Notes: a model not told the origin generated them from the letters alone. A stretch of 64,000 nucleotides of DNA from Distichodus sexfasciatus (GCA_032718565.1 JAVGVS010000043.1:248001-312000), one strand, 5' to 3'; positions 1 to 13,800 are shown, counted from the first letter of the stretch. Program-made: numbers and translations.

Positions 1-53
1 CAGGGGAGATTTCTCCTCCGCAATCTGATCCTCCTCAGCCAGGAGCACCTCCT
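1..53 (-). CDS. cacna1b: cacna1b exon 9, cut by window edge
   Basis: After the acceptor (sense gttgcag) the exon opens with AG, completing a glutamate codon with the last base of exon 8. It encodes EEVLLAEEDQIAEEKSPL up to the window edge. This short I-II linker exon is the most paralogue-specific part visible and supports alpha-1B. From the usual exon length only a few bases are missing. Confidence 0.85.
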
Positions 54-3000
54 CTGCAACCAGACATCGCACAAAAAAATTAGCCTTGCAAAATATTATC
101 AATGATTTATGTCTACACCTTTACCTTTGTTGTTCCTTTACTATAGTACAATTCAGTCAGTACAGTTCAACTGGCCCGCGGGAGATTTTTCACTGTAAAG
201 CATCACTGACATCTACATTAAAAGTCTACATTGAAATATTACTCATCTATAACTACTGGTGTTAAAACACAGAAATTCAAAGTAATCTTCTGGAAAAATG
301 AGTAATGACTGTTGATGTTTGAGAAAAGGGAAATGTTATCCCAATACATCGAGCAAGAACTGAGTAAAATAACAGAACTAGTGTCACTACTTGAACCATG
401 AGTTGTTAATGATGATGAGACAGTATGGTAACTGACTACTGTCTACTAATTTAATTATGTGATTGCATTGTTCTTTGTTTTATTATTATATTTATTATTC
501 CTCCCACCATTTGTCCACGTTCTTCCTCCTACAACTTTTGCGCTAGAAACGTCGTTCCAACTCTAAAGCGTGCAGGCCATAGCGATGCAGTGTGCTTTCA
601 TACACGTTTTTACTACATGCACTCGTTTCCGAGTTATGTCCACTTTTTTCTTTTTCCGTTACTTGTGAGAAACTACCTTTGTGTTCAATGACTAAATGTT
701 GCTGAGTGCATTATGAACAGTCCCGTTTGCATGATAAATGGGATTCATTATGTGATTGTGTTATTAAGCATGTGATAATTCTAACCCATTTCCTCTTGCT
801 GCAAAAAAGCAATAACATTTGCATTTTCTTGCGAAAATGCCTCGTTTATTGCAATGATTGTTGATTGTGCTCATATATTTCAACATTTTAAGAATTGTAG
901 TTGAATTATTACGCACTTTTATTACGTAATAGTGTTCTACTAACTGATGCTAGTGTGTGGTATTACATTAGCTAGCTTGATGTTAGCAAAGCGAATTACC
1001 TTAAAGTTACCAGAGATGGCTCAAACAAATGGTTAATAAAATGTTTGATACCCTTTACTTGCAATAAAATGCAAAATAACTATAATGTCATGAATTTGCT
1101 GGTGCAAGTTTGTCTGTCAGGCTGATTTGTATGTAAACTCAAATTATTATTTTAACACTAGTGATGTAGATTACTTAAGAGTGAAATTACAGCCTTGAAA
1201 AAAAATACTAAAAATAGAACTACCCTCCAAAAAAGACTATTACAGTAACGGAAGTAGCTGTAATTCAATCCATCAACGCATTTACTGTGCCGACAATCGC
1301 CTTCTACAGAAAGATCATTTGATCAATAGTGGCTCCGAGATTAATTGAAAATAAGGAGGATGACAAATTATCATAAAATGTGAAGGTTTTAATGTCCACT
1401 TATGAGACAGTAAAATTTCCAGTAGATATTCAGATTGTGTTTAATAAAGTGGAGAGAAATGTAAGTGCAGACAGACGTTATGAATTGTACACTCACCTGC
1501 TTTACAGATCCACTCCAGATACCCGGTGAGCTCTCTCTCAATCTGCTGCTGCCTGCGCAACTTCAGGAACTCCTGCCTTTTCTCCACTCGCTCTCTCTCT
1601 TTGGCAAACTCTCTGAGATCACACACACACAAACAGAGCAAGAGATGAGCGACTTGCTTTTAAATAGGTACTTTTTTCCCCAAACGATATATCAATAATG
1701 TATTTATAATTATACTACATGAAATTATCCATAAATAAAACCATATATGGTTTTATAATAATCATTTTATTTAGTCTCAAAAATATGGGAAGTGTGAGAA
1801 GTAATTGGATTACTGGATCACATAAAAATAAGACCACCATACTAATCACATACTTAAAGCTTGCAGATCTGTAGTTTGTAATGCCTTGTTTCTACAGATC
1901 TGTAGTTTGTAATGCCTTGTTTCTGCAGATCTGTAGTTTGTAAGACTTTGTTTCTGCAGATCTGTAGTTTGTAATGCCTTGTTTCTGCAGATCTGTAGAT
2001 TCTAAGCCCTTGTTTCTTCATGTTTTTATTACCTTTTAGCCTTTTCGTATCATGCACCTTCCTCTCTCCACATCAAAAGAGACATTTTCATATATGTCAA
2101 CTAGGTATAATAACACCACTAGACATAATTCTCTCTGGTTTAAAATGTTCACATGTTCAGTAAATGTATTTGCTGGCATTTTCACTGCAGAAAAGTAATG
2201 AACAAAACAAGTTTAGGGCAAAACATGCAATGTAAATATGAATGATTTTACTGTGTAAAAATACTAAGAAATGTCAGTCATTATCTTTAGTTGCAGCACA
2301 GAAAATATCAGGGGGGGATTTCAAACAGCAATATCTGGCAACCCAGGAGGAAAAAGTTTCACTTTCATCTACAGAACAAAGCATTAAAACGAAGACAGGC
2401 ACAGGACCTCGTCGATTCTCGAACATTCCCACAAAGAGGTATTTAAGTTTTATAATGTAAATAACATAATTTTAAATAACTTTGTTCTTTCTTTCTTTTT
2501 TACAATGATCAAATAGGTAAACTAGATGTTACTTTTCTCACTTACGTTGTTGGCATGCGCCCAAAACTGTAACAAAAGGTTACATCACCAAACAGGAAAG
2601 GCAACGTCTAGTTAGAAAAACAAACTCAGCATACAGCTTAAACTTACTTAAGATGTGGCATTCTCATTGGCTTTGTAACACTTATCATATTGTACTTTCA
2701 AGGTGAAATGGAGCAACTTCGTGACCTGAGAATAGTCCTGATTGGAGGTAGACAGTTGTCAGGAATCGAGGCAAGTGGTAAAAGCTCTGTAGGAAACATC
2801 ATCATGGGAAGAGATGTGTTCCCCACTAACAGAAGAACTGGCTGCTGTCAGAGAGCCGAGGGAGAGACTCAAAGTCGGAATATTACACTAGTGGACACAC
2901 CTGCATGGTGGTGGCATTATTCTGTGGAAAACACACCACTGTTTGATAGATTTGAAATCATTCAAAGCCTGTCACTCTGTCTCCCTGGACCTCACGCCTT

Positions 3001-6000
3001 CCTTTTGGTTATTCCTATAGACTCGCTTTTCCCCAGACTTTACAGAACTGCTCTGGAGGAGCATCTGATTTTTTTTGGCAAGGAAATATGGAAACATATG
3101 ATTGTGGTCTTCACTACAGTGACTTCATTTGATGTCAGCAACTTTGAAAAACATTTAAAAAACTGGCCAGACCTCAAATGGCTCCTCAGCAAATGCCAGA
3201 ACAGGTACAGCATTCTTGACATTAGAAACCAAGGTGACAGATCTCAAGTGAACGTGTTGTTAAATACAATAGACAAAATGGTGGAAGAAATAAATGGTCG
3301 TCACTTTGAAGCCAACGACAAATTTGCTGTACAACTACATGAGAGGAGAAAAAGAGCAAAGAAAAAAGCAGAAGACAGAACACTAGCCATCCAGATGCAG
3401 AGGAATGCGCTAAAAGCATTGATGCTTGGTAAGTAAATATTAAAAGAGACGGAATACATTAAATACTCCTGGTGGTGTATTCCTAAAAAGTAAATACGAA
3501 CCCAGTAAAGTCAAATAATATTGGCTCCTCATACCAAAAAAAAGCTGTCAATAATCACTGTCAATTTTGAGCGTATATAAATGTTGTTACATAGGTAAAA
3601 TTAAAGTGGTCAAAATAAGGGCAGAACTTTGGACGGCTTAAAGCACTGAAACACCGTCAACTACTACAAAGCCCCCACCCGTCGACTGTAAAACACATGG
3701 ATGCACACGCACTGTTAAAAAAACTGTAAAATTTTCCCTTGTTGTGCCTTTGTAATAGAAGTTCCACTGGAAGGGATAAAGACAGGGACAGCACAGTGAG
3801 CACAGTCTGGGCTAATACAGAATACAACACAGGATAATGGCGGGGAAATATTTTAGCGCGAGGACAGTGGAGGAAAGACAAAAATAACAGAGGAAGACTG
3901 AAAAAACAAGAGAGTTGAGAGATTAGAGCAGGTAGTTTGCTAACTTACATTTTACCATGCATTACGTCACCGCTATAATTCACATCTAAGCTAGCTCATA
4001 CGGATTAGCTGCGTGTTCTCATGCATTCGCTAATCATTTGGAGTTCTTTACAGCAGGTAAAACATGCACGTCATATTTTACAATTTATGACGACACAAAC
4101 TAGGTAAACTTGCACTTGCTGATTCAACAGCAGCCACCAGCGGTGAACCGCTTCGGACTTAGCATATGACAGATTCTCTTAGCGAATTTGTCCAGACTAA
4201 CAGAGCAGTAGATCTGGGCAGGGTTATGCTAAACATAACCACTCTAGGTCAGCTGGCTGCGTTTTAAGTCCTGCGCTGAAAAAACTACCGTGAAAAGCTG
4301 TGAAAAACTGTTAAACTGTATAACTCTACAATCTCGTAAAACTGAATTCAGGGGTTTCCCACATCTTTTCAGACACACTTTTCTGACACATTTCATGTTA
4401 CCAAATCAAGGACGTTTTTCACCTTGCTGGGTCTTTAAAAGAAAATATCTCCAATAAAGGCATTTATTAAAACTCTACTTAAATAAAATTATTTAATAGT
4501 ATTTTCCTTGTATTAGGAAAAGGTTAGCCATTGGAAGAAACAATTAACTCAGCATCTTAAAGTTTAGTGCTTTAATTGTCCATGTTTTAAAATATGGTTC
4601 CAATTCTCAATAAAATTCCTTTAATGATGAAATGAAGATGGTGGAACAAATCGATACTGGCACTGACACCACTATGCACCATTGAATATTACCACACCCA
4701 CATACCCTTACTGTATCTTTACTCTTTTTCTTCTTCATAGACGGTTCAGATTTGCCAGATCTACGCCTTGTAATTGTTGGAGCGTCCTGGGCTGCAAGAA
4801 GCTCTGCAGCAAATGCTATTCTGGGCACCAATGCATTTAAAGTTGATGATGCAAGAACAACAATAGAATGCACAGTCAGACAAGCTGAAATAAATGGGAG
4901 AGACTTGACTGTGGTGGACACTCCAGGCTGGTATTATAACAGTCCTCTGGAGAAATCTTCAGCGATGGACAAACTGGAGATCCAACGAAGCGTGGCTCTT
5001 TGCCCTCCTGGTCCACATGCCTTTCTTTTGACCGTCCCCATTGCCACAGGATTTAATAAAGCTTATCAGAAAGCTGTGGAGGAGCACATGGGCTTATTTG
5101 GGGAAGATGTTTGGAAATACACAATCATACTTTTCACAAGAGGGGACTGGCTTGGGGACTCGAGCATCGAAGAGCGCATTGAAACCGAGGAACCACATCT
5201 CCAGTGGCTAATGAGTAAATGTGAAAACAGATATCAGGTTTTCACATGTAAAGACTTCACTGATCCCATACAAACTAATGAACTCATTCAGAAGATTGAT
5301 GAGATGGTGACCAAAAACAGAGCTGGCCATTACGAATCAGAGAACGGCATGCTTAATGAGAAGCTGAGCTTGATTCAAGGCGGAGCCAAATCAAACAGGA
5401 TGAAAGTAAAAAGGCAAAGACTTATGCTTCAAGAAATGCTTAAGGGTAAGTTCAGTGAGTTTAAATTACTCGTCATTCCACACTATTGATCATTCCAAGT
5501 GTAGGATTAAACAACGGAGGGTAACTTGGTTATAGGCAGCGGATCTAAACTGCTATGTGACAACGTCTGTTGTAAATAACACTATACAAATCAAACTGAA
5601 TTTAACTGATCTGAATTGGTGCACTTGATTAACTGTGCTGTACGTAAGTATTGTTTGAGTACTTTTAACTTTCTGAGTTGTATCAAAATGAGCAACTTTC
5701 GCTCACTACTTGACAACAACTAATAAAAGCAATGTACTTTTTACATGTCTAATGACTAACATTCTGCCCATGATTTTCACTTCAGTAACAAAAAAATAAT
5801 TGAGGCGCCCCAGTCTGGTCAACTTTGGAATTTAACACATTTGAGACTGGGGTGGCACAGTGGCACAATGGTTAGCGCTCCTGACCACAGCAAGAAGGTC
5901 CTGGGTTCGATCCTCAGATCGGCTGTAGGGCCTTTCTGTGTGGAGTTTGTGTGCCTTCCCTGTGTCCGGTTTCCTCCCACAGTCCAAAAGCATGCACTGT

Positions 6001-7814
6001 AGGTTAATATGGCCCTTTAAGGTGTGAGTAAGAGTGTGATTGTGTGTGCACTGCACTATGTGTGGGTGACTGCCCAGGGTTGGTTCGTGCCTTGCGTCTG
6101 TAGTTCCTAGGATAGGCTCTGGTCCCTCCCCCAAGTGACCCCAGTTGGGGTTAAGCAGTATGAGACTCGGGATCTTATTTTTAAAAAGTCAAGTACTTGA
6201 TACCAGAACAATATTTTAAATACTTAAGTACTGTTATTAAGTAACACTTGGTTCCTTTTTTTGTTCCTTTTATTTAACTATGAGTTTCAAGATGTCACAA
6301 CTAGAGTGTGAATAATGTACTACTTCCTGTTTTTTTGTTACAAAACAGATAAAAATCAGAGTCTGTCAGAACTGAGAATTGTGCTTCTGGGAAGAGACGG
6401 CTCTGGAAAGAGCAGTTCGGGAAACACTATCTTGTTTTCAAATGTTTTCCGTGTGACAACCTCTGAGGTAATTTTATGTATTTCTGTTAATTCAATGAAG
6501 AAATTTCAGATGCGTCTCATAATGTTTTGTTAGTGAAGTATTGAGCAATAATGATCATTGTTACATAATTTCTAGGAGTTTAAACAACAGACTCCCACCA
6601 ACAATTACGCCATACATCAAAGGAAAATTGCTGAGTGTCAAGTCTCAGTTGTAGACACACCCGCATGGTCGGCATCTTTGGATAAAATGAAACACATTCT
6701 GGACAGTGTGTCAGTTTGCTCACCAGGTCCACATGTATTCTTACTCGTGATTTCAGCATGTCAGGCTTTTACACAGAAAGATCGTGAAGATCTGGAGACC
6801 ACTTTTGGGGATCCTTTTGGGGAGAGAATATGGAGGCACACCATGCTGCTGTTCAGCCATGGAGACTGGTTAAGAGATAAATCCATTGAAGAGTACATTG
6901 AGTCTGAAGGGGAAGCTCTGAAGTGGGTAGTGAAGAAGTGTGACAACAGATATCACGTCCTGAACAACCAAGACTGGGGAGATGGATCCCAGGTGAAACA
7001 TTTGCTTGTGAAGATAAAGCAGATGGTGGTCCAAAACAGAGAAGAGCATTACACCCCACAGGAAAAGAAAGCATCAACTTTCCAGCGTTTTTTTGGTGCA
7101 AAGACATTGACAGAAGCTGAGTGGAACCAAAGAGAGGATGAGCTCATTCAGAGAGTGATGCAGGTACTTTGGATGGATTTAAAGGATGATGATGATTCCG
7201 TGCCCTTGCGAAAGCGACTGGGAAGCCTTGACATTGCCTATATTCCAAGCAGTAAGTATCAACCCCCATTTTAATTCTTTCTTACTTCCAAAAAATGAGA
7301 TCAGTTTAAAGTTGCTAAAATGTCCTTTTTTATTTCAGTGAGTGGAGACAGTATGTCAGACGCTGACAGTTTGTTTCAGGGAGATGTCTCAATGAGCGTA
7401 AAAAAGGTTTTAGACTGGAAAAGAAAACAGAGGAATTATGCGCATTCTTCGGGATATGATTCAGAAAGCATCGCCTCAAGTATTGAAGAGGTTTAAATAT
7501 GTGAAAAGGTGAGTAGTGGCTATGCAAAATGTCACTGTAAAGCTATGTGGGGGCAGAAAGATTAGAAATTGGGAACAGAGATCGAAGACTGAAAATAAAC
7601 AACCCTGAAAAAAGATTTCAAAATGAATGACTGGCTGTATAACTGTAAGCAATTTTAGACTGTAATCTGAGACGTTTGATTAAACAGTAAATAATTAAAC
7701 AGTAAACAGGGCTTGCTTGCAGAGGCTAGTATGGCTTATGACCACTGTATATTCAAATGTCAGCAGAAAAAAATACAAAGATTCAGATTGATATTAAGCC
7801 AAAAATATATTGTG

Positions 7815-7870
<56 letters not shown>

Positions 7871-10800
7871 ATATATATGTAAGAAAACAAATGCTGCTTT
7901 TGTTCTTGGTAAGAATTCCTCAACAGAATTCCCTATAAATCTGGGAAATAGGACTACAGAACATGACGTGGCCAACTGATACCATTCAGCTTCCAAAATT
8001 AACCTTTTCCTTCACTACCCAAGTTACAGCATGTGACTGCACTGAAACCTCAGGATTTCCTCTTCTGGTAGGCAACAGCTGTATAGACTGTGATTCATTT
8101 GTTGGGAAAAGACACCCATCCCCACACACACTGCCTTTCCTGGTAATATCAAAGGCTTTTTTGCTGAATTTAGTTGTCTAGAACAACTTACTGGACATGA
8201 TGCAAAAGCATGGCAACAAATGTTACTGTGACAGACAAATACCTGCAGCATGTAAAATGTTGAAAATATGTCAACAATTATATTACAGTGATCACTGCAT
8301 TTATTGAAAATGTGCTTCTAAGACTTCATTCATATGGTGAAATCAGTCTTATACAAATGGACAACCTGTATATGAAAGGAACATGATTCATTGAATTATA
8401 TATTTGACCACATGATGCTACCTGTTCTGATTGAAGGCATTTTTACTTACAAGAAATCTTTGATGAATTTAGGGCATCACAACTACTGTAATGATATTTG
8501 TATATTATTGTAATCATAATAACTAACTAATGTATTGTGCACACATAAAAAATCTGAATTTACATTGCTACATTTGCACTGATCTGTACTGATTTCAACA
8601 CTGCTTGTATAATCAGTATGTGGCTTTCTCTTCCCTCTCAGCATCACTGACCAGTAGACAGGTCAGACAGTAAAAAAAACAGACCATAAATGTTCCCTAG
8701 ATCTTTTTTTAGTTTCTCTGCAAAACTAGTGACTTATGTAAATGATAACAATAAAAATGTAGTCTTGTGCTTTGGTTTTCTAAAGATTTGTTCTCCATTT
8801 GCTTGCACTGTCTCATATTAAAGATGAGAGAAAAACTAAATTAACCCCTTTGTTGTGGTGTTGTGGTACAATTGAAATGATATAAAGTAAGATCAGCAAA
8901 TGTAAAACCAGCAAACTAAATCACCGACAAACTTGACTGACCGCTACAACTAAGATATGCAACGTAGCTAAATGAACTGATTGTGGCATTTTATTGAGAC
9001 AGAAAGTCCAGCCATTTCATTGAGGATATACTTCTGCACAAGGGTAAATCTCTAGAATAGAATCTCTCATTCAAGCAAAGAAAGGCTACAGTCACTTTAC
9101 TAAGTCTTTCCTTCCCCCTCCTATAAATGCACATGTGAATGCATGTATGTGACCATTAGCAAACCGGCCAATCATCATGCTTTTCCCTGCTAAAGGAATG
9201 GTTTGTTAGCTGAGCCATGTAGCGCCTGAGGCCTTGAGACATGCAGGCATTGTGCCCAAGACTCTCAGAGAGCTCGCCAAAAGATTCTCAAGAGATTGAG
9301 AGATGAGAGAGAGAGGAGAGAGAAGTATATATGTATATATTCACCTCATATATTCATATTTAGAAAAAAGGCATGCAGGGAGGGAGATTGACTGATAGTT
9401 TTGACAGATAACTCACCCCGATAAGACACCCAGGACAAGGTTAAGCATGAAGAAGGAGCCAATGATGATGAGCGGGATGAAGTACAGCCAGTTCCATGCA
9501 TTGCCCATAGCATCATTGGTCTGCACAGAGAGAACAAAGAAACATGGTTATGGAAAACTACAACAGTTCCAATCTCTGGCATGTGTATGTATGTGCATAT
9601 GTGTTCTGCACAGAGAGCCGAGTAAGATAAGAATCATCCCCTTTGAGACTTCTGGAAGTCTGGAGTCAAGCTCTCATTGCACTGCTCCAAAATATTATAA
9701 TATATTAAATATTAGCTGTAACAGTTATGCAATATACAACCTTTTTTGAGTGTGTGAAGTACCCACAAGTCATAAAAGGGGATCATCTGATGTCATGAGG
9801 TTAAAAGTTGAATGCCAAGGTGCTTGTGTCAATCTAATTCAATACAGGAAATCTAATCTAACTTACAAATATTGCTATGCATGCAGAGCCATTAGGACTA
9901 ATTATACCATTCACTTGCACAGTGAGAGTGTAATACAAAATAAATTAAGTCATTACAAAACCTCTCCCTTTCAATGCCACGGCTGAAATGCAGCAAACAT
10001 ATTTTAAATGCAAGCCTTAGGCTCCCATTAAAACAACTGTGTCATGTAATGAGAAATTTGAAGAATTGAAGCCAGTTGGAATTTAGGGAGATTTTACAGA
10101 CAGATGCAAACACTGTTGGTTCTCTTGAAAAACCTGAGGCAAGTGCTGTACTGGAGAGAGAGAGACGAAGAAAAGGAGAAGTGACAAAAAGAGAATTTTT
10201 GACCTGACCACAAACTTACTGGAACATATCACTATCTATGTGGACATGATCTTCTGGAAATACTTGTTGTTTATTTTGGAATCCCCAAGATCGACAATCG
10301 TTTTGTCACCTGTATACTGTAGCTTATATTCACTCTTAACCAAGTTAATATCTTTCTGGGGATTGTACCTTTAAAGCATCAATGTTCGACTGACCTCAAA
10401 CAATTCATGCTTCCATAGTCACATATAATTGCTGGCTTAAGTCTAAGAAAACATATAGTCCCGTGACACAGTTTAATCACTTTATTGTATGTAGAGGTCT
10501 TTGGAAGGTAGAGGTGGACTGACTGGTCTGCACACGCAGCACCTACAGCAATTTTATATTACAGCATATTTAAATGGCTTTTTCTAGGAAGAGTACTGAT
10601 GGATTCCATTATTAAATGTATTGAATTATTTATTTATGTTGATACATCTCAGACCAACACTTACGTTAGTATATCTAGTTTATCTAATGAATAGCTCAAT
10701 ATGAAATTACAGAGAAATCAATACAGATTCTATTATACACCGAGGTATATTACCTATAAATAAATGTGTACGTGTGTGTGCATAAACACACTCCTTGTTC

Positions 10801-13800
10801 ATACCAGCAAATTCTTATTATTACTTCATGAGGAAAGACATGACCATTCATCACCTTAATTGGTGGCGTCTTTTCAGGTGAACTGAGGTGTAGCTCTTTC
10901 ATTTTTGACCAAGAATCTTCACATTCCCACAGACGTCTAAACCATGCGGATGAGTCAAATCCAACCCCTCTACAACTGGCTTGTTGAGGCCAAGGTGTAT
11001 CACATGAAATTAGTCTCTCAGTAGGCTTTCTGTGGTGTCTAAGCAGTCAGGATTGGAACAGCAGAGGAGACTGATGGACTTATTGTTCCTAATTAGACTG
11101 GGAGCTGCTCCAGTGGCAGAAAAACAAAGCTGAACTGTAGAAATGGCACAATGAAACCGTCCCTAAATTGCACATGGGCACAGCAGGACACACTATACTT
11201 ATCAAAATGGCTCCTCGAGGGACATTAGTGGGATTGGAGGCATCTGAACACAAGCACAAACATTGTTCTGGCTCCTAAATTGCTCCTAAGGTTCTTTGTA
11301 GTCAAATGAATTATGACAACACTTTGAAACAATGATTACTAGCATACGGAAATTTCGGCAAACGTGCTACAACTTGTGGCAGTGACTGAAGATGTGTTAT
11401 ATTGGGGTCAGCTGTCTTGTTAATCATGTCTTTATCCTTTCTGTACACAGTACCTTATTTTAAACCAAAGAAATACAACGTTCGCCTGTATCTACGGCAG
11501 ATGCTTCTTAGACAGCTATTCTATCTAATACCAATTATTTTTATATAATTACATGAATACATGGTATACCACAAATTATGCCAAAAATTGTTACATTGGA
11601 CAGCAGCTGCCTTATGCTGCTGTCTGAAAAGGACAACCTTCATTTTAGAGTTATAATCTCCCAGAAGCCATGAGAGTGCAGTCAACATCTGTTTGCTGTC
11701 CTCAAAAAAGTCCTGATCGGTATAAAACTGATTTTTCTCCTCTGCACCCTTACAGTGGGCATGTTTCTAAGTCAGGGAGTGACTTCAGGCACATGCGGTA
11801 TTTCTGCAAGTGTTTCCACCAACTGGAAATGACTGACCAATATAGAAGGATTCCCAAATACTGATTAATATTTTGAGTATTCAAAATTATGACGACATAC
11901 AGTATCTGCTGATATTTCTTTTTCAAATTTTCCCTAAACTTAGTTTGTATTGGCTAAAATTACTGGCAAAGTTACATTTAAAGCATTTATCCAGAGTGAC
12001 TTCCATTCCCTAATTACAGGGACATACAATTACAAGCAACTTGGGGTTAAGGGTCTTGCTCGGGGACCCAATGGTGGTAGTGCTGGAGGTCGGATTCAAA
12101 CCTATGACCTGTTAGTCCAGGGGCGAGTACCCTAACCATAAGCCAACCATCATCCATGCAGATTTGTTATGGTATGTTTTGAGCAGGAACCTGTGTGTGG
12201 AATATTCAGTGCTTCAGGGTTGAATACGGGTCCTTCAAATTTCTGTGGCACCTAGCAGGTTTTTTTTGCAAAACATACCATTTCTTTAGGAAGAAAATGG
12301 ATTATTCTGCTGTGGTATCATTCCAACGATCCTACTATTATTTTAATAGGGACAGTGACTCATCAACTAAATGAGCTGACTTGAGGGGATACTGGCCCTT
12401 TAGGACAGAAATGGTCCATTCATGTTTTAATTGGGATTAATGAATGACAGAATGGAGTAACTATTACAGTTAGGGTTTGGATATAAAAAATATTTAACTA
12501 CAGAGTTTGGTGCCTAATCAGATTAGACTTAAAGGTCCCATATTATACCCTTTTTTCAACAAGTTAAAATAGAACTATGAGCTCTATACATGTCTCTGAA
12601 GTAGTTTGCTGAAAATACCATTCAGATTGGGTACTTTCGCCTGCTTTTTACCCCTCTGTTTCAGGCCCTTTTAGAGCAGACTGAAGCCTTCGGAACTGAG
12701 GCGTAGACAGCATGGCGAGAGTTTACCTCACGTGAAAGTAATCGACATGACAGCAGCTAACAGACCATCCACACCGTCATACATGTTCAAGACCACACTC
12801 CACCGGTAGACTTCTTCATTGCGATTCCCATGCAGTACAGACCCAAATGGATGTCCAAAGAACAGAAAAAGTGAATTTTTCATAATATGGGATCTTTAAA
12901 TTATCTGGTAACAATTAAACCTTTCATTAACTGAATCAGAGAACTGTGTTACAACAGCCGTAAACAGATACCGAAACAGTACATTCACAGTAATAGATTT
13001 TTAAAGAGAATTAAGCATTCATGTCACGAGGATGTTAAAGATAAATGTCTCTAATTATATTCCCTTAAGCATTTTACAGGAACCATCTGCACTTCAGTAC
13101 AATATAACATATTTTCATATTTCATATAACCTGTTACTATTTTCTTTCACTCTCTTTATCACCATTGTCTTTGATTCAACCTCTCGCCCACTGTCTGTCT
13201 GCCTAATACATGCCTGTTATCAAAAAATAGTCTGTTAGAGGATGCGGAGGAGGGAGAGAGATGAGCAGGACTAAAACGGTTCAAAATTGCATCATTGAGG
13301 TAGGTGAGGTAGGGAGTCAGCGATTTCAGAAGAAAATAAAGTGTTGCTACTATTAAAAAGGTGAGGAACAGAAGGAAGTTTGTCTTTTTCACTGCCAGGG
13401 GAGATCTTGATGTCTTTTTTTCCCAACGTCACTGCAATTTTGAGTGCCTCTGCCATTTTTACCCAGCTCACATTTTTAGTATTTCTCACCTCATTAGCCT
13501 TCACTGAATACAGAGCCTCATTCAGAACTGCACTCATACTATATGAAAAAAAATCCCTGCAACAATGTCCTTCTTCTGAACCCGCAGTAGGGCCCACACA
13601 GTGGAGGATTAGCTGAGCTTTCTCTAAACGCCATGGCAGTACATCACCTTAAGAGCTGATGAATAAAGGCACAGCATCTCCCATGTTCAGAGCTATTCCC
13701 GGACAGTGGGGAGGAATAAATTTATGTGCAAGTTAAGCCAGGACAATTTTCCCCCATGTCTGTTCTTTATTGTTCCTTTAAAAGCACTGCTTTAGAATAC

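Larger units (their letters stand above)
1613..9416 (-). other. cacna1b: cacna1b intron 7 (hosts the antisense GTPase gene)
   Basis: This 7.8-kb intron lies between the IS6 exon and the AID exon. Besides the nested gene it holds the 31-bp minisatellite, one SINE A copy, a (TA)n tract and AT-rich filler. The stretches 3430-4740 and 5446-5850 are introns of the nested gene; in them I see no further exon. From about 8780 to 9416 nothing is recognisable. Confidence 0.85.

Noticed and set aside
1863..2017. CRISPR-like regular repeats
   Set aside because: The units abut without unique spacers and the genome is vertebrate; it is a minisatellite.
5848..5910. tRNA-like sequence with A and B boxes
   Set aside because: It is the head of SINE A; no cloverleaf with a proper acceptor stem is seen, and the same head recurs with the SINE body. 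The same holds for the heads at 23,569, 28,081 and 30,536.
7713..7996. Small frames containing Ile-Tyr repeats on both strands
   Set aside because: They are produced by the (TA)n tract.
13292..13616. Overlapping ~100-codon minus and ~78-codon plus frames
   Set aside because: They are open on both strands, not flanked by convincing splice sites, and match no family I know; possibly an old transposon fragment, but not supportable.
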